Assembly: GCA_022821495.1 (NCBI GenBank)
Contig: JAJEDN010000091.1
Coordinates: forward strand, 1-34,525
Direction: 5' to 3'
Source of the DNA: Candidatus Poribacteria bacterium
Lineage (GTDB): Bacteria > Poribacteria > WGA-4E > WGA-3G
Length of the DNA: 34,525 nt
In this document: piece after piece, positions 24,216 through 32,302 of the stretch
Numbering within the stretch: position 1 is the first letter of the stretch
Layout: every line of letters begins with the position of its first letter
Made by a program: the position numbers and the translations under genes
The notes under the pieces: generated by a model
The model's input: only the letters and a program-made list of their open reading frames with translations
What the model was told of the DNA's origin: nothing
Databases searched by the model: none

Positions 24216-25298
24216 ATGGCGACTCATAACAAAGTTAGGATTGGTGTCGTCGGTGTCGGAAGTATCTCCGTGCGTGGCATCCTTCCGCATCTCACACAAG
24301 ACGACGTTCAAGATAGATTACAAGTAACCGCTGTCTGTGATCCGGTTCCGGGTCGCGCGCAAGCCGCATCTGAAAAATTCAATGTCCCACACGCGTACGA
24401 AACCTACGAAGCACTCTTAGCAGACGGACATGTAGATGCTGTTACGATTGCCTCACCCATCGGTTTGCATTACGAGCAGGGCAAACTCGCGATTGAACAC
24501 GGGCTGCACGCACATTTCAATAAGACGATGACAACTACTGTTGATGAAGCGGACGACCTCATTGAATCAGCGGCACGTAAAGGTGTGAAGTTAGTCGCTT
24601 CCCCAGGGCAGATGCTCCGTCCAATCCATCAAGAAATCCGCAGGCTTATCAACGAAGGTGCCATCGGAACGCTGACATGGGCAGCCACGGGTTCCGCTTT
24701 CGGACGATACCACGAAAACGAATCCGTGAGACAGGGGGATGATCCACTCTCGAACATCAATCCGGGATGGTATTTCCGTAAACCCGGCGGCGGACCGCTT
24801 TACGACATGACCGTCTACGGTCTGCACACGATGACCGGTATCCTCGGCCCCGTGAAGCGCGTAACCGCTTTCTCCGGCGTGCGCGTCAAGGAACGCGAAT
24901 TCCGAGGCGAAATGCTTCCTTGCGATATGGACGATAACACCTTTATTCTCCTCGACTTCGGCAATGCTTTCTTCGGCTTTATCTACGGTGCAGCCGCGGG
25001 GCATGGAATCAAAGGTGGACTCGCAATCCATGGCACAGGCGGTGCAATCGAGGGCAGTACCCTTAACGGTGAACCCATTGACGCACCCAAAAGGGAGTTA
25101 CCGCACGTCGTGGGACCGCATCGTAACATTCAGGAATCACACGTCTACGAGGACATTATGCAGCTGGTAGACTGGATTCGCGAGGATAAACCGACGATCG
25201 TCACAGCAGAACACGCCCGGCACGTCATAGAGATTTTTGATGCAGGCTACCGATCCGCAGAAACCGGACAAGCACAAGATTTACGCACAACATTTTGA
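24216..25298 (+). CDS. Gfo/Idh/MocA-family oxidoreductase
   Basis: The 360-aa NAD(P)-dependent sugar or cyclitol dehydrogenase type has the nucleotide loop G13-V-G15-S and an acidic D42 at the end of the second strand. The usual E-K-P catalytic triplet is N102-K103-T104, so the key lysine is kept. A D...H pair in YDMTVYGLH matches the family's catalytic region. GGAGG precedes the ATG. It lies between an epimerase and a sugar kinase, which suggests shared carbohydrate metabolism. The substrate cannot be assigned. Confidence 0.92.
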   Translation: MATHNKVRIGVVGVGSISVRGILPHLTQDDVQDRLQVTAVCDPVPGRAQAASEKFNVPHAYETYEALLADGHVDAVTIASPIGLHYEQGKLAIEHGLHAHFNKTMTTTVDEADDLIESAARKGVKLVASPGQMLRPIHQEIRRLINEGAIGTLTWAATGSAFGRYHENESVRQGDDPLSNINPGWYFRKPGGGPLYDMTVYGLHTMTGILGPVKRVTAFSGVRVKEREFRGEMLPCDMDDNTFILLDFGNAFFGFIYGAAAGHGIKGGLAIHGTGGAIEGSTLNGEPIDAPKRELPHVVGPHRNIQESHVYEDIMQLVDWIREDKPTIVTAEHARHVIEIFDAGYRSAETGQAQDLRTTF

Positions 25299-25313
25299 TT
25301 TTTTCTTTTTCCA

Positions 25314-25342
25314 TTGGAATCCAGCAGTAGAACTGCTATACT
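25314..25342 (+). promoter_or_regulatory. Extended -10 promoter of the PfkB kinase gene, with an internal palindrome
   Basis: TTGGAA (25314-25319), 17 bases, TATACT (25337-25342) preceded by TGC. A perfect inverted repeat AGCAGT-AGA-ACTGCT (25323-25337) lies between the boxes and touches the first base of the -10, a classic place for a repressor operator. The leader to the kinase start is about 165 bases. Confidence 0.65.
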
Positions 25343-25429
25343 TTTAAAAAATCTGTATAGGGTTACCAGATTAAAAAATCTCTGACTCTAAAACATAGGT
25401 ATAGAATTACCGAAAACCTGCGCGTAATG

Positions 25430-25455
25430 AAATTATGCCTTAAACGGCATAATTT
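25430..25455 (+). promoter_or_regulatory. Hairpin in the kinase leader
   Basis: AAATTATGCC, loop TTAAAC, GGCATAATTT: a perfect 10-bp stem followed by a short T-rich tail (TGCTT), 60 bases before the kinase ATG at 25516. It could be an attenuator, a terminator of upstream transcription, or an mRNA-stability structure. Confidence 0.5.
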
Positions 25456-25515
25456 TGCTTCGCAGTGAGAATGCTTTACATTTGGAGCGCAGACCAGAGG
25501 TCTATAGTTAAAAAT

Positions 25516-26484
25516 ATGCCAGAAGCTTTATGTATCGGTGAACTCCTTATTGATTTCGTTTCCACGATACCTGATGTAACACTCGCCGAAGCCCCCGGAT
25601 TCGTCAAAGCCCCCGGCGGTGCACCCGCCAATGTTGCCGTCGGGTTGACAAAACTCGGTATGGATGCCGGGTTCATCGGGAAAGTCGGCGCGGACGCTTT
25701 CGGCGACTTCCTGCGCGAAACGCTCCAACAGAACAACGTAGACATAACGCATCTCATCGCAGATGAGTTCACTCGGACGACTTTAGCCTTCGTTGCCACA
25801 CGCTCTGACGGCATGAAGGACATCACCTTCTATCGCCATCCGGGTGCCGATATCCAACTCTCTCCCGATGAAATTAACGCTAACTATATCCGGTCAGCAG
25901 AACTGTTCCATTACGGTTCAGTCAGTCTCAGCCACTCACCGACCCGCGAAGCAACCGTTGCTGCAATTCAGGCAGCAAAAGCCGGTCGTGCGCGCCTTTC
26001 TTACGACCCAAATGTACGGTTGATGCTCTGGGACGATGCGGACGATGCCTGGCATTGGATCTGGGAAGCGATGCCCTACGCGGATATCGTCAAAATTTCA
26101 GATGAGGAGTGGGAATTTATTACAGGCGATGCAAATTTGGAACAAGGCATTAAACATATCCTCGAACTCGGTGTGAAGTTGCTCGTTGTTACATTAGGTG
26201 AACGCGGGTGTTACTACACAAACGGCTTTGTTGACGGCTTTGTCGATGGTTTCGGCGTCGATGTCGTGGATACACTCGGTGCAGGAGATGCCTTCGTCGC
26301 TGCTATGCTCACACAATTAAGGCAGTATATGGACCTTACCTCACTTGAAAAAGATCAACTGGATCCTATCATGCGATACGCAAATGCCGCAGGTGCACTG
26401 GCTACCCAAAAAGTTGGCGTAATCCCTTCACTCCCAACCTCTTCGGAGATTGAGCGTTTCCTTAAGGGATACCTTAAGAGATAA
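25516..26484 (+). CDS. PfkB-family carbohydrate kinase (fructokinase-like)
   Basis: The 322-aa ribokinase/PfkB-fold kinase phosphorylates a sugar with ATP. It shows the N-terminal sugar-binding motif GGAPANVAVGLTKLG and the C-terminal anion-hole motif GAGDAF with the catalytic base D258. The match to fructokinases (ICIGELLIDF-like start) is good, but 2-keto-3-deoxygluconate or another sugar cannot be excluded. The start at 25516 fits the family best. A GTG at 25465 would add 17 unlikely residues, and no strong ribosome-binding site favours either. It has its own promoter with an operator-like palindrome. Confidence 0.92.
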   Translation: MPEALCIGELLIDFVSTIPDVTLAEAPGFVKAPGGAPANVAVGLTKLGMDAGFIGKVGADAFGDFLRETLQQNNVDITHLIADEFTRTTLAFVATRSDGMKDITFYRHPGADIQLSPDEINANYIRSAELFHYGSVSLSHSPTREATVAAIQAAKAGRARLSYDPNVRLMLWDDADDAWHWIWEAMPYADIVKISDEEWEFITGDANLEQGIKHILELGVKLLVVTLGERGCYYTNGFVDGFVDGFGVDVVDTLGAGDAFVAAMLTQLRQYMDLTSLEKDQLDPIMRYANAAGALATQKVGVIPSLPTSSEIERFLKGYLKR

Positions 26485-26510
26485 TTGACAGATTTCGATC
26501 TCAACCCGGT

Positions 26511-26539
26511 TTGCGTTCCCCTTTTAGACATGTTATACT
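26511..26539 (+). promoter_or_regulatory. Extended -10 promoter of the TonB-dependent receptor gene
   Basis: TTGCGT (26511-26516), 17 bases, TATACT (26534-26539) preceded by TGT. The leader is about 100 bases. Confidence 0.68.
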
Positions 26540-26645
26540 AACGGATCATAGACGTTGGATCTTCATATTAATTATTCGATCTCGTTATCCTGTCTATTGA
26601 GGTAACGACGAAAAATATTTCCTAAGATAACGGAGAAAATAGAAA

Positions 26646-29435
26646 ATGAAATTATCGCGCTTATTGAGTCTTATAACATTGTGCTTATGCGTTATTTTCG
26701 GGTTTACTGTAACGTCAGCGGAAGCAGCGACTTTGAACATCACCGTGACGAATGCCCAAACAGGCAATAAACTAAGCGGTGTTTCTATTACTGTCACACC
26801 GGAAATCGGTGATGCTGACACAGGTATTAGTGACGCGAACGGAACACTTGCGATTACAAATTTAACCGCAGGTGCTTATACGCTTACTGCCTCCTCAGTC
26901 GGCTACGCCGATAAAGTTATCAGAGATGTCACACTTATCGCTAACGAAACGAAATCTATAACAATTGCCCTATCTTCAAAGGTTATTCAACTTGAGCAGG
27001 TCTCCGTTACGGCATCGCGCCGTCGGGAAAAGGTGCTTGAGACACCCGCCTCGGTTGCCCTTGTTGGCGACTCAGAAATAAAAGATCGAGTCACGCCAAG
27101 CGTTACGGAGCACTTAAAATCGGTGCGTGCGGTAGATGTTATGACCGCAGGACTCAGCACGTCGTATGTTGTCGTTCGGGGCTTCAACAACGTTTTTTCG
27201 GGGTCGCTGCTCTCACTCGTGGATAATCGGATTGCGAGCGTCCCTTCGCTACGGGTCAACAGTTACAACTTTATCCCGACGATAAACGAAGATATTGAAC
27301 AAATCGAAGTCGTCTCGGGACCTGGTTCAGCACTCTACGGTCCGAACAGTGCCAACGGTGTCATGCACATTATCACTCGCTCACCCTTCACATCTGAAGG
27401 GACAACTATCAGCATCGGCGGCGGTGAACGGCGTATACTCATGGGGACCCTCCGACATGCAGGTGTGATCAACGAAACGATCGGCTATAAACTTTCGGGC
27501 AATTATTTCCAAGGAAACGATTGGGAAGCGGGGCGCGCAAAAGAGGACCTCGAAAGTGAGGGTGGACTGATATTCGACACTTACAAAGCCAGTGGCGAAT
27601 TTCGGGTTGATTACCGCCCAGCCGCCGATACGACCGCTATTATTGCCAGCGGTCTTACGCAAGCCACCGGTATTGAACTCACCGGTATTGGTGCAGGTCA
27701 GGCACAAAACTGGTCCTACGGGTATCTCCAAGGGCGGTTCATTCACAAAGATCTCTTTGCACAAGCCTTTTGGAATCGAAGCAGCGCTGGAGATTCTTAT
27801 GTCGTACGGAGCGGTGATCCGACTATTGACAATTCCGATCTGTATGTCGCTCAGATTCAACACGGCTATAGTTTTGGCAATCAGCAACGCTTTACCTATG
27901 GACTGGATGTGTTGCTGACCCGTCCCGATACGGAAGGGACAATTAATGGCATGAATGAAGCGGACGACAACATCAACGAGATCGGTGCTTACTTACAATC
28001 AGAGACCAAAATCCTTCCCCAGTTGAAGTTCATTGCTGCCGGACGGATTGACGACCACAATCAACTTGAGGATATGGTACTCTCCCCGCGTGTTGCACTC
28101 GCTTTCCAACCCGACGATGACCATAACTTAAGAATAACTTATAACCGCGCCTTCAATACACCGAGAACTTCCGATTTATTCCTTGATATTTTGTCGGCAA
28201 AAGACGTATTTCAGTTAGGTGCCAACTTTCAACCAGCATTAGGTTTCAGTCCGAATATCGACATACGGGCACAAGGTGTCCGCTCCGAAACAGGATTCAC
28301 TTTCAAACGAAGTGCGAACGGTCGCCCAGAGTTTCGATCCCCTTTCTCGCCGTTGGCACAGCTTCCGGCAGAGACCTACATTCCGCTCGATGATCCTGTT
28401 TTCACCAACGTCATGTGGAATGTTGGACGCAGTGTCGTCCTCAGTACTTTTAAAGAAGGTTTAACCGCGCAAGGTCTTCCTGAACCGAGCGTTAAGGCAC
28501 TCTCCGATGGGCTTGACAACCTTATTCCGCAGCCGATCGTGGGTGTAAAAAATGTCTTACGCGCACTGGATTCGCAGACAGGCAGTTTTGTTGATGTTGA
28601 AGATGTAAACAACGTTAATCCACTTAAACCGACAATCACGCAAACCTATGAAATCGGATATAAAGGGATTGTCATGAATAGATTAGCGTTTTCCGCTGAT
28701 GTTTATCATTCAAAGATTAACGATTTCGTCGGTCCCTTGGTCGTTGAAACCCCGAATGTCTTCTTGGACCCTGCCACGTTAGGAGCGTTCCTTGATGGAT
28801 CAATAACTGCCGCCTTAAATGACCCCGCAAACGCGAACCTAAAGCAAGCACTACTCGGGTTTGATACACCTGCTCAAGGCGGGAACGGCAACGGTTCACC
28901 CGTCGATGAATTGGTGAAAGTGATCGCCGCTATTCCCTTCGGCACGGTGACACCCGAAGAGGCAGCAGACCCAAACGCAGTCATGCTCACCTATCGGAAC
29001 TACGGTGACATTTCGCTCAACGGTTTGGACCTAAATCTTACCTATTACTTCAATCCGAGTTTAAGCTTCGGAGCAAACTATTCGTTTGTCAGCAAGGATC
29101 TTTTTGAGGATGTTGACGGACTCGGTGATATCGCACTCAACGCGCCGAAAAACAAATTCGGGGCAAGCGTCCAATATGTTAACACCGATCTTGGATTCGG
29201 GGTAGGACTCCGAACGCGCTTTGTAGCAGGATTTCCTGTGAGATCCGGCGTCTACGTCGGTGAACTTGAATCGTATTATACAATCGATCTAAACGCCGGC
29301 TACGCGCTGCCGATCGCTCCGAGACCGCGCCTCTCTCTGACAGTCCAAAATCTTTTGAACCGCCAGCATCAGCAGTTTATCGGCTCCCCAGAAATCGGGC
29401 GTTTATCAATGATTCGTTTGACACAGACTTTCTAA
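26646..29435 (+). CDS. TonB-dependent outer-membrane receptor with N-terminal carboxypeptidase-regulatory-like domain
   Basis: The 929-aa outer-membrane transporter has a signal peptide (residues 1 to about 27, ending SAEA) and a carboxypeptidase-regulatory-like beta domain (about 28-110, with ANGTLAITNLTAGAYTLTAS). A plug domain follows from VTASRR (about 122), including VRGFNN and the GPGSALYGPNSANGV motif. The beta-barrel ends in a C-terminal Phe. Two long insertions, roughly residues 530-640 and 710-775, would be large surface loops. There is no secretin/STN signalling domain, so FecA-type signalling is unlikely despite the adjacent sigma factor. GGAG precedes the ATG by 10 bases. The substrate (siderophore, vitamin or glycan) is unknown. 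Confidence 0.94.
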   Translation: MKLSRLLSLITLCLCVIFGFTVTSAEAATLNITVTNAQTGNKLSGVSITVTPEIGDADTGISDANGTLAITNLTAGAYTLTASSVGYADKVIRDVTLIANETKSITIALSSKVIQLEQVSVTASRRREKVLETPASVALVGDSEIKDRVTPSVTEHLKSVRAVDVMTAGLSTSYVVVRGFNNVFSGSLLSLVDNRIASVPSLRVNSYNFIPTINEDIEQIEVVSGPGSALYGPNSANGVMHIITRSPFTSEGTTISIGGGERRILMGTLRHAGVINETIGYKLSGNYFQGNDWEAGRAKEDLESEGGLIFDTYKASGEFRVDYRPAADTTAIIASGLTQATGIELTGIGAGQAQNWSYGYLQGRFIHKDLFAQAFWNRSSAGDSYVVRSGDPTIDNSDLYVAQIQHGYSFGNQQRFTYGLDVLLTRPDTEGTINGMNEADDNINEIGAYLQSETKILPQLKFIAAGRIDDHNQLEDMVLSPRVALAFQPDDDHNLRITYNRAFNTPRTSDLFLDILSAKDVFQLGANFQPALGFSPNIDIRAQGVRSETGFTFKRSANGRPEFRSPFSPLAQLPAETYIPLDDPVFTNVMWNVGRSVVLSTFKEGLTAQGLPEPSVKALSDGLDNLIPQPIVGVKNVLRALDSQTGSFVDVEDVNNVNPLKPTITQTYEIGYKGIVMNRLAFSADVYHSKINDFVGPLVVETPNVFLDPATLGAFLDGSITAALNDPANANLKQALLGFDTPAQGGNGNGSPVDELVKVIAAIPFGTVTPEEAADPNAVMLTYRNYGDISLNGLDLNLTYYFNPSLSFGANYSFVSKDLFEDVDGLGDIALNAPKNKFGASVQYVNTDLGFGVGLRTRFVAGFPVRSGVYVGELESYYTIDLNAGYALPIAPRPRLSLTVQNLLNRQHQQFIGSPEIGRLSMIRLTQTF

Positions 29436-29502
29436 AGAAAAAATTTGCAACTAAATCCCCTGCTCGGTGTGTATTATAGACAAGCACCTCCGGAGGGACC
29501 CG

Positions 29503-30102
29503 ATGCCTGAGTTAGACGATGAACTAATGGAACGCTACCAACAAGGGGATGAAAACGCGTTTACACTTCTTGTACGCCGGCATCAGCAGCCGCTCGTCAA
29601 TTTCATCGCTCGGTTTATTAATGATAGGGATAGCGCTGAGGATCTCGCGCAGGAGACATTTATTCGTATCTTTAAAGCAGCGAACCGCTACAAATCGGAG
29701 GGTGCGCATTTTAAGACCTGGATGTATCACATCGCCTCGAATCTTTGCAAAAATGAACTCCGAAATCGAGGACGGCGCGACCGTTACAGAGCTGATAACG
29801 TTGTGAACAGCGGAAACGATCGTAACGGAGACGTGGAACAGATTGATCTGATTGCGAGTGCGCCCGCGGACCCGGCTTTTGAACCAGAAATCGCACTCGA
29901 ACGCAAGGAATTACGGAACGCCATCCAAAACGCAATTGCCGAATTACCAGAACAGTACCGACTCCCGCTTATACTTCGGGATTTACAAGGGCTGAGTTAC
30001 GATGAAATCAGTGAGGTATTAGAACTTCGGGGCGGGACAACGAAATCTCGGATCAACCGCGCCCGGATCCTGCTTAAGGAAAAGTTAAAACCGTTTATTT
30101 GA
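29503..30102 (+). CDS. ECF-type RNA polymerase sigma factor
   Basis: The 199-aa extracytoplasmic-function sigma factor has region 2 at about residues 10-80 (DSAEDLAQETFIRIF and the TWMYHIASNLCKNELR segment). Region 4 is at about 135-195 (LPEQYRLPLILRDLQGLSYDEISEVL, helix-turn-helix, TTKSRINRAR). The linker is long and acidic. The start at 29503 has GGAGGG close upstream; an upstream in-frame ATG-less extension is unlikely. It is followed 17 bases later by its anti-sigma gene, the standard regulator pair. No consensus housekeeping promoter is visible before it; autoregulation is possible. Confidence 0.95.
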   Translation: MPELDDELMERYQQGDENAFTLLVRRHQQPLVNFIARFINDRDSAEDLAQETFIRIFKAANRYKSEGAHFKTWMYHIASNLCKNELRNRGRRDRYRADNVVNSGNDRNGDVEQIDLIASAPADPAFEPEIALERKELRNAIQNAIAELPEQYRLPLILRDLQGLSYDEISEVLELRGGTTKSRINRARILLKEKLKPFI

Positions 30103-30119
30103 TGTTTTAGGAGTAACCC

Positions 30120-30728
30120 ATGAACTGCTTACAGGCTGAGGAACACTTCTCTGCCCACTTTGAGGATACACTCGATTATCAGACGCTGCAGGGTTTTGAG
30201 GAACACCTCGCGGAATGCGAAGCGTGTCAGCACGAATATACCCACTTTCAGGCATCTGTTAAGGCAACACAACAATTACCACAGATAGTGCCTTCGCCGT
30301 CCTTTATGTCAACATTACAACAACGACTCGCTACAGAACAACGTGAACCTGATAGCGTTAGGGATATTACGGCAACAGGTTGGGGCAGATTGTTAGACGT
30401 ATTTAAACAGCACTTCGCTTTCCGTCGCCCCAGATGGGCGTTCAGCGGTATCATCGCATTAATGCTCGCCGCAGTCGGGACCTTTTTCTATCAAGACGGT
30501 GCATTCTTCAATCGGGATCTGCGTCCAGCATCAGTAGCACCGGTGTCTCAAAACGGGCAAATAGCAATATCGTCTGAGGAACTTCCGGAAAGATTACCAC
30601 GTTTCAGTACAGACCGTAGCCAGTTTCAGCGGGGCAGTATCCTTTCGACACCGAGGCAACCGACGCAGCAGCGTTATATGTTAAAGCAGGTCAGTTATAC
30701 CACCACCTCCACCAGCGGTGGACTTTAA
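30120..30728 (+). CDS. Membrane anti-sigma factor with zinc-binding (ZAS/zf-HC2) domain
   Basis: The 202-aa protein has the zinc anti-sigma motif H29-xxx-C33-xx-C36 in an N-terminal cytoplasmic domain, a linker, one transmembrane helix at about 106-124 (WAFSGIIALMLAAVGTFFY), and a periplasmic tail of about 78 residues rich in Ser, Thr, Gln and Arg. It would hold the preceding sigma factor until an envelope signal triggers release. C3 is an additional N-terminal Cys. AGGAG lies 6-7 bases before the ATG. The next gene encodes an HtrA-like protein, the class that includes DegS, which cleaves anti-sigma factors in other bacteria. Confidence 0.92.
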   Translation: MNCLQAEEHFSAHFEDTLDYQTLQGFEEHLAECEACQHEYTHFQASVKATQQLPQIVPSPSFMSTLQQRLATEQREPDSVRDITATGWGRLLDVFKQHFAFRRPRWAFSGIIALMLAAVGTFFYQDGAFFNRDLRPASVAPVSQNGQIAISSEELPERLPRFSTDRSQFQRGSILSTPRQPTQQRYMLKQVSYTTTSTSGGL

Positions 30729-30755
30729 TTGAGTTAGGACTCGCGCCCTGCTTTT

Positions 30756-30787
30756 AAAGTCCCCCTGATAAGGGGATTTAGGGGGTT
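30756..30787. repeat. CCCCCT palindromic repeat, copy 1
   Basis: AAAGTCCCCCTGATAAGGGG followed by ATTTAGGGGGTT. CCCC-TGATA-GGGG forms a hairpin. It lies between the anti-sigma and HtrA-like genes. The flank TAGGACTC...GCTT on its left is also found left of copy 2 (32103), and GCGTAAGTCC about 60 bases to the right partly complements it. This suggests a larger element of about 120 bases. Confidence 0.65.
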
Positions 30788-30907
30788 AAAACATGGAAAA
30801 TACCGCTTCTTTGTGTTCAAATGTCCAATATTTGCTCAGTTTGCGTAAGTCCAGTTGAGTCATACATGAGAAACGCGTCCTAAAGATAAACAACAAGGAT
30901 ATAACAC

Positions 30908-32101
30908 ATGTACGCGATAGAATCAAAACGTCAACAATTCATCATCGGAGTGCTCAGCCTATTTTTTTATACGATCACCCCCAGCCTCGCGAACGAGAAC
31001 GTGCTGCAGCTGCTTGAAAAGGAATTCCAGAAGGTCGTCACTGAGGCGCGGCCCGCCGTTGTGAAAGTTGTAGCGACACAGGCGATATCGGTACCGCTCT
31101 CACCGGACGCTGAAAAATTGGTATTCACTCGCGAAAATATCGGATCTGGTATTGTTATTGACTCCGCTGGACACATCGTGACAACAACGTTTGAAATGGA
31201 TTCACCAAGCAAGGTTGAAGTTATCTTTAACGACGGCACCGTTTCTTCAGCTGAACTCATCGGCACTGATATATTCACGGATATTGCGGTACTCCGAGTC
31301 GCGGAGGCACATGCGACACCCATACATTCACAGCAGCCTGAAACCACAGCACCCGGGCAATCTCGCGCTTTACCGCGGCATAAAGCACTTATGTCGAGAA
31401 AGTTTAAAACCACAACCTCCGTGAAGTGGGGCAACTCCTCAAAAATCAATACCGGTTCTTGGGTTGTAACGATAGGAAGCTCTTACGGACATAGCCCGAT
31501 TGTCTCTTTTGGCATCGTCGGAGGTAGGGATACCTTACCCAATCAAATGTGTAGAGAATTGATTAAAATCAATGCAGCGGTCACCCCGGGCAACAGCGGC
31601 GGTGCTGTTGTGAACACGTCAGGAGAGGTCGTTGGAATGATACTCGCAGTGTTAACAGAACCCCCCAATACCACCAATCCAACGGTTGACGCGCTGCTTC
31701 AGGGAAAACTTCCACCGGACATTACACAATTTCTGTTTCAAGAACCAGCGCAAACTGTTCGCAATCAGGAGATTACCTTTGCAATGCCGATGGAGACAGT
31801 TCGTGCAGTTGCCGAAGAAATTATTGAACACGGAAAAGTCGCACGCGGTTGGCTCGGCGTTGAAGTTGATGTCAGTGAGGTGGGTGTCTTCGTTACCGGC
31901 GTAGTTGCAGGCAGTCCGGCACACAAAAGCGGTCTTTTACCGAGAGATTTTATCCTCGAATTTAACAAAGTGCCTGTCCGCTCCTATGATGAACTGTTGA
32001 GATGCGTTGTGACCGAGCGACCCGCCACGAAGGTCCACCTCAAAATCGGTAGAAACGGTTCCGAACAACATTGTACAGTAATATTAGGCGAGAAACAGTA
32101 A
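30908..32101 (+). CDS. HtrA/DegP-like trypsin-fold protein with PDZ domain, catalytic His replaced
   Basis: The 397-aa exported or membrane-tethered protein has an N-terminal hydrophobic segment (about 11-28), a trypsin-like domain (about 40-265) and one PDZ domain (about 305-390, RGWLGVEV, GSPAHKSGL). The Ser motif TPGNSGGAV has S230, and D125 (TDIFTDIAVL) is in place. The usual TNxHV motif reads T92-T-T-F95-E-M, with Phe where the catalytic His should be. A polar insert of roughly 40 residues separates the Asp strand from the GSSYG strand. It may be a peptide-binding pseudoprotease, or may use another His such as H89. Following the sigma/anti-sigma pair, it may sense or act on the anti-sigma factor. 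Confidence 0.9.
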   Translation: MYAIESKRQQFIIGVLSLFFYTITPSLANENVLQLLEKEFQKVVTEARPAVVKVVATQAISVPLSPDAEKLVFTRENIGSGIVIDSAGHIVTTTFEMDSPSKVEVIFNDGTVSSAELIGTDIFTDIAVLRVAEAHATPIHSQQPETTAPGQSRALPRHKALMSRKFKTTTSVKWGNSSKINTGSWVVTIGSSYGHSPIVSFGIVGGRDTLPNQMCRELIKINAAVTPGNSGGAVVNTSGEVVGMILAVLTEPPNTTNPTVDALLQGKLPPDITQFLFQEPAQTVRNQEITFAMPMETVRAVAEEIIEHGKVARGWLGVEVDVSEVGVFVTGVVAGSPAHKSGLLPRDFILEFNKVPVRSYDELLRCVVTERPATKVHLKIGRNGSEQHCTVILGEKQ

Positions 32102-32103
32102 TA

Positions 32104-32297
32104 GGACTCACCCACCGCTTCTTAAAGTCCCCCTGATAAGGGGGATTTAGGGGGTTTCTTCCTCTCAAAGTCCCCCTGATAAGGGGCGGGGAATGCCATA
32201 CGGAAACCTTCATACCCGGGGAGGTTCCCACACGGGAAACCTCATACCGTTGATTCTGATTCTTTAGGGGGTTTAAAGTATAGAAAATCCTGAGTCC
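32104..32297. repeat. Composite CCCCCT repeat region (copies 2 and 3) bounded by GGACTCA inverted ends
   Basis: Copy 2 (32124-32157) is intact: AAAGTCCCCCTGATAAGGGG then GATTTAGGGGGTTT. Copy 3 starts at 32167 but breaks after AAGGGG (32186) and resumes as TTTAGGGGGTTT at 32263, with about 76 foreign bases between. That insert holds two near-identical GGAAACC-TCATACC units (32202-32215 and 32234-32248). GGACTCA (32104-32110) and TGAGTCC (32291-32297) frame the region. It lies between two convergent genes and its hairpins may terminate both. Confidence 0.65.
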
Positions 32298-32302
32298 CAC
32301 GC

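Noticed and set aside
26646..30728. FecA-FecI-FecR type surface signalling by the TonB receptor with the sigma/anti-sigma pair
   Set aside because: The receptor has a carboxypeptidase-regulatory-like domain, not the secretin/STN signalling domain, and the anti-sigma factor is of the zinc-binding type rather than FecR. Genes are adjacent but the mechanism is not supported.
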